Positions 1-9,700 of a stretch of 37,990 nucleotides of DNA are shown here, piece by piece. The position numbers were made by a program, and so were the translations under genes. The notes beneath the pieces are model-generated. The model was given only the letters and a program-made list of their open reading frames with translations. It did not search any database and had not been told where the DNA came from. Location of the stretch: positions 4,964 to 42,953 of the forward strand of contig DGSP01000036.1 of NCBI GenBank assembly GCA_002393555.1. The letters run 5' to 3'. Origin of the DNA: Prevotellaceae bacterium UBA4359. GTDB taxonomy: Bacteria > Bacteroidota > Bacteroidia > Bacteroidales > Bacteroidaceae. Within the stretch, counting starts at the first letter, position 1. Every line of letters starts with the position of its first letter.

Positions 1-40
1 GAATCGCCCTCGGCGATGGATTATAAGAAACAAATGAACA

Positions 41-114
41 TAATTAGAATAATTTTATCCACAAATTATAATTATAGAAATTAGTGAACTGAATTATTCC
101 AATTATTCTAATTA
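41..114. repeat. Inverted repeat in A+T-rich gene-free stretch
   Basis: Positions 41-54 and 101-114 are perfect 14-nt inverted copies built on AATTATTCTAATT, separated by 46 nt of A+T-rich sequence. Nothing in 1-190 looks coding. The arms could form a hairpin or be the edge of a heptamer-type repeat like those around polA. The function is not evident. Confidence 0.5.
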
Positions 115-121
115 GTTTCAA

Positions 122-144
122 GAAAAAAAAAGCCGCTTGCGGCG
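122..144 (-). terminator. Possible weak minus-strand terminator
   Basis: Read on the minus strand, a short G+C stem (GCCG/CGGC with a 4-nt loop) at 132-143 is followed by a run of T residues (the A-run at 123-131 on the plus strand). This resembles a small intrinsic terminator for leftward transcription. The stem is short, so the call is tentative. Confidence 0.35.
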
Positions 145-190
145 AGAAGAAGAGACATCATTGTATAAGACAATTTTGTGTTGTTTCTTA

Positions 191-228
191 AAAGGGCTGC
201 ATCCACTGTGAGATGGATGCAGCCCTTT
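191..228 (-). terminator. Perfect 14-bp hairpin behind the methyltransferase 3' fragment
   Basis: The arms 191-204 and 215-228 are perfect inverted copies (AAAGGGCTGCATCC and its complement) with a 10-nt loop. It lies 9 nt beyond the stop of the methyltransferase fragment at 237. The complete methyltransferase gene has a related hairpin in the same relative place (13273-13304), so the hairpin was part of the duplicated 3' end. It most likely terminates leftward transcription. Confidence 0.7.
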
Positions 229-236
229 CCTTGTGT

Positions 237-377
237 TCAGTTCCATTTCCGGCACTTCAGCAGCACATCGCCTTGGCCTTTCATTTTTGCCCCAAACAAA
301 TACACCTCGCCCCCATCTTTGACACCTGTCTTCTTCCTCAGTTGGTCGGCAGTGAGGATGAAGTTGCGGGTGGCGAT
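237..377 (-). pseudogene. Orphan 3' fragment of a THUMP-like methyltransferase gene
   Basis: The last 46 codons (IATRNF through LLKCRKWN) correspond to the C-terminus of the complete methyltransferase encoded at 13308-14543, with about 35 of 46 residues identical and most changes conservative. No methyltransferase core (motif I, DPARR) is present. The reading frame continues upstream to 491 into an unrelated hydrophobic sequence, so any longer product would be a chance fusion. The conservative pattern of changes suggests the copy came from a diverged homologue rather than a recent local duplication. It is also followed by a hairpin like that of the full gene. I regard it as a remnant marking one edge of the 0.4-13.3 kb insertion. 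Confidence 0.8.
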
Positions 378-481
378 GAATGCTGCCGCTCCCGTTATGC
401 CATAGAGGATGAGAAATAGCACCAGTTGGGCGGAGAGGTGTTCGGAGAGCATGTCTTCACTATGAATGGATTCTTTGTCCT

Positions 482-611
482 TTGTGTGCACACAAGGTAC
501 TCTATCTTTCGGGAATTCATTGCAATTCGGCTGTTAAAAATGGGGGAGGATTCTCAAAATTTACAATTTCTACTCTCAAAATTCACAAAAACAGTTATAA
601 AATTCACAAAA
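482..611. promoter_or_regulatory. Palindrome and helically phased direct repeats upstream of the giant gene
   Basis: A perfect 14-bp palindrome TTGTGTGCACACAA lies at 482-495. Further on, a direct repeat resembling AAAATTCACAAAA begins at about 556 (diverged), 578 and 599 (the last two identical over 13 nt), spaced 22 and 21 bp, so on the same helix face. They sit some 50-110 bp upstream of the probable -7 box. This arrangement is typical of activator or repressor sites, but no regulator can be named. Confidence 0.4.
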
Positions 612-633
612 TCTTTCGGAATGAACTTTGAGA

Positions 634-666
634 TGTTGCATATTTGGAAAATTTGGAGTAAGTTTG
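634..666 (+). promoter_or_regulatory. Probable Bacteroidetes-type promoter of the giant surface-protein gene
   Basis: TAAGTTTG at 659-666 fits the Bacteroidetes -7 consensus TAnnTTTG. A TTG-containing element at 634-637 lies 21 nt upstream in place of the -33 TTTG. The start codon at 718 follows after about 50 nt with an A+T-rich leader and no Shine-Dalgarno. Confidence 0.55.
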
Positions 667-717
667 CAAACATTAACAAAATCCATCACTAACTTATATC
701 TAAACTATTAATCTATA

Positions 718-3700
718 ATGAACAAAACAACAAACATTCTGCGAGGGAGGCCGTGGCTCATGTTGCTGGCGCTCTTTGCATGGCTGCTACCACAGAGGGC
801 AGCGGCTGAGGAATATGTACACGACCCCGATCACTACTCGGTGTCGCTGGGCGGTACGAACATCGTGTACTTCACGGCTCCGGTTTACGACCAGAAGAAC
901 GTGGACCAGTGGATTAACGAGGGCAGACTGTATTGTCAGCCCGAGGGCGAGTCGAAGTTCGAGGTCATCTACTGGGAGTCGTCGAAGAACATCGACAGCG
1001 ACGCCACGGAGGTGAACACCAAGTTCAGCACGACTGCCGACGGCTTCTTCGACATCACGAAGGGCAACACGCGCGACACCTACCGGCTGACGAAGGACAA
1101 AGCCAGTTGGATTTACATCAAGCGCAACAGCGACGGCTACTCCTTCACCTATGACGCGGAGTGGGTGGTGCCCTACAACCTGCTGGGCAAGAAACTGACC
1201 TTCACCTGGGAGGTGGAACGCTGGGGCAACGGGTCCTGGACGAAGACGAAGGTGACGGGTCTGAAGACGGTGACCATCAACATGCCGGCGGCCAGTGCCA
1301 AACTGACACCATTCGTGTCGAGCCCGATGATGAACCCCCAAAACCCAGGCAAACTGGAGTTGCCTTGGTTTATGGCTTCCGACAGCATCGTCAGTGCCCG
1401 CTACGAGTACACCGATGCCGATGGGGAGCGCAAAAAGGTGCCTATCAACAACATGTCCAGAGGCATCATCGAACTTGATGCAAACGTGCCTCACCGCAAC
1501 TTCCGTGTGGTCTGCAGTTACAAGCAGCAAGGGGACAAGGGGAGTTACCTCATTGAAGACCAAGGCTCATCGACACAGAACATTGCCATGATCCATGCGC
1601 CCATCGGACTGACAGCCCGTCCATTGGGCGGCCTAAAGGCGAAGGTGGAACTGTCATGGAACGTGCCTTATTTAGACGATGAAGACCTGGCCCCCACCGA
1701 CTTCTTCGAGGTGCAGCGCTCACTCACCGGCAAGGAAGAGGACTTCGAGACCATCTATCAGGATTTCTACTCTTCTAAAGCAAAGAAGACTACTTACACC
1801 TTCATCGACAGCACCTTAGTGGAGTCCATGCAGGCGGGCTTACTGGCGAACGGCGGCACGCTGAACAATCTGACTTACCGCGTACGCCGCGCCATCACCC
1901 AGGACTGGGGATGGGGTGCCACCAACAACTGTGCCGCCACCACCCGTTGCGTGGTGGACGACCTGCACCTGCTGCGCATTGCCAACTACACGGCCCAGTG
2001 GGAGGACGAGAAGGCATACACCGTGCGCGTGTCCTGGCTGTATGCCGACGAGAAAGGCGCCGTGTGGGACGACCGTGCCAAGATGGTGCTGCGCGTCATC
2101 TCGAAGAACCGCAGGGGTGCCATCGTGGACAGCCTCGTCTATACCATCGACGACGAGACGGAGCGAGCACAACGCTACAAGGTGGTGAACCTCCCGCGCT
2201 CGTGCGTGTACTATAATATAGACATGTATGTGGAGCGCGGCACGTCACCCATCAACCAGTTGGAGGATGTGACAGAATACTTCTTCCCCATCCGCAACGC
2301 CAATGATTGGAACACTTTCCGTCAGAAGGTGACAGACGCCAAGGGGCAGCCTGTGAACGCCCGCCTCTATGCCGACATCAGCACCGGCAACAGTGCGGGC
2401 GATACTAACAGCCCGTTCTGCGGTGTGTTCGATGGTAACGGACACACGCTGACCGTCAGCATCGTGCACAATACCGAACAACAGGCGCCTTTCCGCCATG
2501 TAGGCAATGCTACTATCAAGAACCTGCGCACGGCAGGAACCATCAATACCAGCGCAAAATATGCAGCAGGTCTCATCGGCTGTACCATGGAAGGGGCCAC
2601 GGTCAACATTGAGAACTGCCGCTCGTCGGTCACGCTCAATAGTTCTGTTAATGGCGAGGGACTTCTCGCCGGCTTCATAGCATGCCAGAGCGGTTCCAAT
2701 GTCGTCATCCGCAACTGTAAGTTCGACGGCAGTTTCGAAGGCGACCATGCCACCCACGACCGTGGCTTTGTAGCATGGGTGGCCCGTGGCAGCAATCTGG
2801 CCATCGACAACTGCGTTTTCGCCCCCGACCGTATTGCTACCCCCCTCGAAGGCTGCCAGACGTGGGTTGGCTTGGACACTCAAGATGTCCAGTACTCGAA
2901 CATCAACAGTTTTGCCACCCGTGAGTATTCGGCATACATCGTTATCCGCAACGCTGCAGACTGGCATCAGTTCGCCGTCATGGTGAATGAAGCCGCAAAC
3001 CAGCACGGAGTGGATGCTATCCTCGATGCTGACATCTCCATCAGCGAGCCCGTGGGTGTAACTGAAGGCACTAGATACCGTGGCACCTTCAACGGCAATG
3101 GCCATACCATAACCTTCAATAAGTCGGGGGTCACGGAGAAGTACATGGCTCCCTTCCGTCACGTAGGCGATGCTACTATCAAGAACCTGCACACAGCGGG
3201 AACCATCTCGAGCAACGGGGCGTATGCTACCGGTCTCGTGGCTCAAGTCGTTAATGGTGGCAATCTTACCATAGAGAACTGCCATTCGTCGATGACCATC
3301 AGCAACAGCGGAAGCGAAGATATGACCTGTGCCGGTTTCGTGGGACGCGTCAGTTCAAGTACCGTCACGATACGCAACAGTAAGTTCGACGGCAGTTTCG
3401 AGGGTGCCAACAGTTATGGCCACGGCGGTTTCGTAAGTTGGGTGGATGAGAACAGTTCTGCCACTATCGAGAATTGTCTTTTCAACCCTGACCACATCAG
3501 CACCAAGCATGACCAATGCGAAACCTGGGTCCGCAAGGATGCTAAAGGCTCAGTGACGGTTACCAACAGTCATGCAACCAAAGACTTTGGTACGGAAATC
3601 GCTATCATCGACGGTAAAACCTTCATGGTGCTGCGCAGCACTACGGACTGGATGAACTTCAAGGAAGCCTTGAAGACCAACGACTACACCAACGCCATCA

Positions 3701-6700
3701 TGGCCGACGACTTTACGGTTACCCATTGTGTGGCCTGGAATGGCGAGGGTAACTTCCATGGCATTTTCGACGGCAATGGCCATACGCTGAATATGAATAT
3801 CAATGAGGCAGGTGCCGATATTTCACCTTTTGGTCTGTTCAAATATGCTCATGGCTGTACTATCAAGAACTTGCACGTCACCGGCAAGATCAAGGGCGGT
3901 GACCATGTGGCAGGTCTCGTTGGTGAAGCGGGTGAAGTGAACGGCAAGTGGACTGACATCTTTAATTGCCGTGTATCGGCCAGTATAGAGAGTTCCGGTT
4001 GGATGGCAGGTGGCTTCATCGGTCGCGGCACCAATGCAAATATTCAAAACAGCCTGTTCGACGGCTCCATTTGGTGTCAAAGAGCACAGGTTGATGGTAA
4101 TCAGAACTGGGCTGGTGCATTCCATGGTTTCAGAGATGGCGCAGAAGGTACCGTTTTCAATGCAATAGTACAAAACTGTCTGGAGAAAGCAACTTGGTAC
4201 AACATTCTTCTCCAACACCTGAACTCGAAACCATGGACTTATTGGGGTAATGGCGAGAATTCTGATTCCAAAAACAACTGGAGTTATACTGGTATAAGTG
4301 GAGCCTCCAAGGTTACCGGCGAGTCTGTAGGAACGATGGCAAACTATCTGGGCAACAGCAATTGGGAGGTGGTTGGCGGAAATGTCGTTCCGAAGATGTT
4401 TAAGACCACGATACCCACTAATCCTTGGTCAACCATGTCTGCAAGCGAGATGGTTACAGCTTTGGGCGACAACTGGACGGTATCCGGCGGCAAGGCGATT
4501 CCCATTATGCCTACACTCACGATTGCAACAGTAGCCAACGAGGAAAGTTTCTTGAGCGATCTCGGCAATGGCTGGACGGTGGAAAACGGTGTTATTTTTC
4601 CTTATATCAAGTCGATAGATCCCACCTACGCCACCATCAACGACCCGAACCTGAAAGGCCTGTTCTACTACAAGAACACGGGTAAGATAGAGCCTGAACT
4701 GCTGACGCAGACGCGCCAGAGCAGCGTGCTGCTGTCGTGGAGCACCGACGGCAACCCCATCGACTACTTCCGCGTGCTGCGCCGCATGAAGGGGCATGGC
4801 GAAGACCAGTGGAAGGAAGTGGCCTGGGGCCTGACCGACCTGAGTTACGAGGACACGAGCGTGTCGCCGCTGCTTACGTATGAATATAAGGTGCAGGCCG
4901 TGAACGACTGCGAGGGTCGCGACTCTACCGAGACCAAAGTGGTGGTGGGCGAGTGTAAGCACACCGGCCGCGTGGAGGGCTACGTGCGCTTCAACGACGG
5001 CACCGGTGCCCCCGGCATCTGGGTGGCTATCAGCTATGGCGGCAACGAGGTGACCCGCGTGAAGACCGACGAGAGCGGCTACTTTGAGCAAGACGAACTG
5101 TCGTACCAAGGCCAGACGGCGGCGAACTACTCTGTAGGCCCCGTGGCCGGGAGTGGCGTCAACATCCAGCCCGTGCCGGTGACCTTCGACGCCACGAGCA
5201 ACAACAAGACGCTGCGCGAGTTCACCATCGAGAACGGCCGCCGCTTCTCGGGCTATGTAATGTACGACGGTACAAGCATCCCCGTGAAAGGTGTCAACTT
5301 CCTGGTGGACGGCAATAAGATACACAACGCCAAGGGCGAATTCGTGGAGACCGACTACGACGGTTCGTTCTCGTTCCGCCTACTGGAGGGCGACCACACC
5401 ATCCAGGCCGTGATGGACAAGCACGTCTTCACCAACGACGGCTGGTATAAGAACAGCGACAAGCAGAACATCACTGCCGACGTGGCAGGCATCTACTTCT
5501 ACGATGCCACGAAGGTAACGCTGACGGGCCGCGTGGTCGGCGGTGACGACCAGGGCCAGAAGCCCCTGATGAACAACCTGTCGAAGAACAACCTGGGCGA
5601 CTCCATACAGATGGTGCTCACCCTGGAAGGCGACAACACGTCATGGCTCGTCTATGACAACCTGAACCCCAGCCGCACGCAGCGCGAGGAGGTGGTGCGC
5701 CATCCGCGTAATGGAGACAAGCACTACACCTCGGTGCTGACTCAGCGCAAACGCATGGTGGTGACGCCCGACCTGACGACTGGCGAGTACACGCTGACGC
5801 TACCGCCAGTGCGCTGGAAGGTGCAGCAGGTATATTGTAAGGGTTACCCCACCCTGTTCCAGGAGGGACAGGTGAGCGAAGTCATCGACCTGACCAACGC
5901 ACTGGACACGCTACACGTTACCTACGACGGGACGTATTACGATGCTGAAGAGAACTGCTTGGAGAACCCCACAGCCACGTATCAAGCCGTCTATAATCGC
6001 ATCTACCACAGTCCCGTGGAGGTGACCTACCGGCAGTTAGGCTATGACACGTTCGACTACTTCGGCGACAAGAATTACATGGCCACCGAACTGACGGGCA
6101 AGACCACCGAGGTGCCACTGGTTTATGGTGTGAAGAAGCCCAACTGGCCTGCCACCCGCAGCGACTCCATACAGGCTATCTATACCTTCGGTCACCCTGT
6201 GTTCAGCGTGGAGCGTAAATACAACATCCTGCTGCAGGTTGCCGAGCGCTACCAATACAACAACGACCCAGCCAGCGGTGCGCCCGATCTGGTGCCCCTT
6301 GGAGGCGGCAAAGCCCGTATGCAGAACGGTATGAAGGCATTTGCAATAGAGTCGCTCACGGAGGAACCTGTCAAGATAGACAGTCTGGGCCGTGCCCTGT
6401 TCACCCTGAAGGCCGACCAGACTACCACGATGCTCACAGGCAAGAACGCGCTGAAGACGGTGACCTTCACCGTGGAGCGTGACGGCACCTTCATTGAGGC
6501 CGAGCCGCTGCAGGGCTACGTGCTCAATATGTACCCCATAGGATCGGCGAAGAGCATCCTGACGGAAGGACAGCCCCTGCTGTTCGACATCCTGCGCGAC
6601 CCACCGGGTGCCTACAGTTCGAACACGCTGGCCAAGGGTGCCACGCTCAACAACACATACATGATGAACTTGACGCTAATGGCCGGTATTAACATGACCT

Positions 6701-9700
6701 ATAAGTCGGGTGAAGATCTGCAGATCCTGTCGGGCCAGATGATTGGCACGAATGCCGCGGGGGCTATTACGGGTACTGTCGTCGGCCCCCTCAGCACCGG
6801 AAAGTTTGAGGAAGGCACCGTGGACCAGTTGATGTACAACGCACAGGGAAGCAAAGCCTTCTCGCACACCATGGTCCTTGGTCACAACGTCAGCACCAGC
6901 GGCGACCCGTCGATGGTGGGTGCCGACGCCGACGTCTATATCGGCACGGTGCAGAACGTGGTGGTGACACCCATGTCCACCATCCGCGCCGTGACCAACG
7001 ATATGCTTCAGGAGATGATTGCCCGTATAGGCAAGGACAACATCGTCGCGCTGACCAAAGAGAAAATGGAGTCGGACATCAGCAAGCGCATCAACTATGG
7101 CACGGTGGTGGTGATAGCCTCTGGCCTGAACGCCGATGGCGACACCATCCACCTCATCCGCGACGTGTCCTTAGGCTACGGCCCAGAGGTGCAATCGCAG
7201 TTCTTCTACTCGCAGAAGCAGATCCTCACGCAGATCATCCCCGACAAGGCGAAGGAGATAGCCGACATGATGTACTTTGGCACCAAGGCCAAGGCCCAGG
7301 AGATAGCTGACAACACCGGCCGGCCTGTTTACCTGTCGCTGCGCCAGCCCACCGACTCGGCGTTCGCCGTGGTGAACAGACCGATAGACGGACATGCCTA
7401 CAACACAGACATCGACATGCCCCAGAAGGGCATCAACTACCTCGTGGTGCTGCCAACGGGCAAGAAGGAGAGCGACTTCAGCGACGAGGTGACAGAGAAG
7501 TACCAGATTATCAAGGCCTGGCTGGAGATGATTGCCCAGAACGAGGGTGAGAAACTCACCGCCCACGACCTGGTAGCCAACTACGACGTGGCTGGCACAC
7601 AGGGCGTGAATTACAGCGAGACCTTCGACAACAACTACTCTACCACCTGGATGAACTACTTCCCCATCGCTACGGAGGTGGACTACTTCAACTCCGGCTC
7701 CAAGTCGTTGAACCAACTCACTTCGGGGATTACGCTGGGCGTTACGATTGCTACCAGCATCGCACTTTCCATGCAGGAGATGAAGACATGGACAGACCCG
7801 ACGGTAGCCGTAACCCAAGAAAACGGGACGAACCAGAGTGTCTCTTTCTCTGGCCATCTACTTCAATGGAAAATCCTGCCTGTGATTGTATGTTCCACGG
7901 TGGGTACCGATGCTGAAACGCGGGTATACAACCGCACGGAGAGTTTCACCATTGCCACCGACCCTGCAAGCCACCTGAACGTTGACGTCTATCGCGTGAA
8001 TACGACGGTAAACGAGAAAGAGGAGTTCGTGAACGCCAAGGACATCTTCACAAACTACAACTTCAACGCCCTGAACGACAACATGGAGTACTACATGGGC
8101 AAGACGCTCAAAAAACAGGACATCATGAGACCGCGCAGTTTCGTGTTCCGCACCCGTGGCGGCTCCACCCAAAACCCGTGGGAGGACGAGCGCGTAACGA
8201 AGGTTTACGACCCAGGCAAGGTGCTCGACGCACGCACGCTGAAGATTGTCAACCCGAAGATTCGCCTCGACAAGCAGAGCGTGAGCGGTGTATCTGTCGA
8301 CGATGCAGCAAAGTTCACGGTGTTTGTTTCGAATGAGAGCGAAAAACCCGAAGCCACCGACGGATTGACCGCCCTGCAGGTGTTTGCCATAGACATGATG
8401 AACCCGCTGGGTGCCAAAATCAGCATCAACGGACAGCCGCTGACCACAGGCGGAATGACCGTGACATGCCTTCCCGGCAAAGAGACTGCTCTGCAGATGG
8501 AGGTGCGCGCCGGACAGGGCTTCGACTATGAGAAGTTGACCCTCGGTGTAATGTCGCCCACCGACGCTGCGCATGCCTACGCCCTGACGACGTTCGACGT
8601 CCACTTCCTGCACAAGGCAGGCGGTGTGAACATCACCGTGCCGGGCGACAAGTGGGTGCTGAACACCAACGCCCAGCAGGACTCGAAGCGCGGCTGGTAC
8701 TTGCCGGTGACCATCGACGGCTTCGACCGCCATCAGCACAACTTCGACCACATCGAATTCCAGTACAAGGAGTCGCAGCGAGGCGACGACGCGTGGACAA
8801 ACCTCTGCTCGTTCTATGCAAAAGACTCACTCATGGCACAGGCCAACGGTGTGCGTGAGTTGATAAAGCCCAACGCCAACATCACTACTGAGTTCTACGG
8901 CGAAGGCTGGACCATGGAGCGTGCCTACGACCTGAGAGCCGTGCTCTTCTGCCGCAACGGCAATGACTTCCTGACCACCTCGTCGAAGGTCATCAGCGGC
9001 ATCAAGGACACGCGCCGTCCGCAACTGTTCGGCACGCCTGAACCGAAGAGCGGTCTGCTGACAGCTAGCGATGACATCGTATTCAACTTCTCTGAGGACA
9101 TCGAATACAACTACCTCTCGGCCATCACCAACTTCGAGGTGAAGGGCGAGGTGAACAACAGCTCGCTCTCTGAGATGGTGAGCGTGCAGTTCAACGGCAC
9201 GACGGCCAGCGTGGAAAGCGAGGCTAAGCGCAACTTCAGCGGCAAGGATCTGACCATCGACTTGATGGTGAAACCCGCCGAGACTGGTCGCGACATGCCG
9301 CTCTTTTCGCACGGCTCGAACGGCCAGAAACTGCAACTGTGGCTGACCAAGGACTTCCGGCTGAAGGCCGTGGTGAACGACCAGACGCTGACGGCCAGCA
9401 CGGAGATGCCAAAGAACATCTTCCAGCAAGTGGCTCTGGTGCTGAACCAGACGGACAGCCTGGTGACACTCTACCACGGCGGTCTGTCAGTGGGCAGCCT
9501 GAAACTCTCGTCGCTCTACACGGGCACAGGTGCGCTTATCTTCGGCCGCACCAACGAGCAGAACCGCACGGAGAGCACGTTCTATGAGGGCCGCATGATG
9601 GAGGCCCGCCTGTGGTACAACGCCATGGACGGCACACTCATCGGCTCGACCTACGGCGGACACCACCTGACGGGCTACGAGAAGGACCTTGTGGACTACT

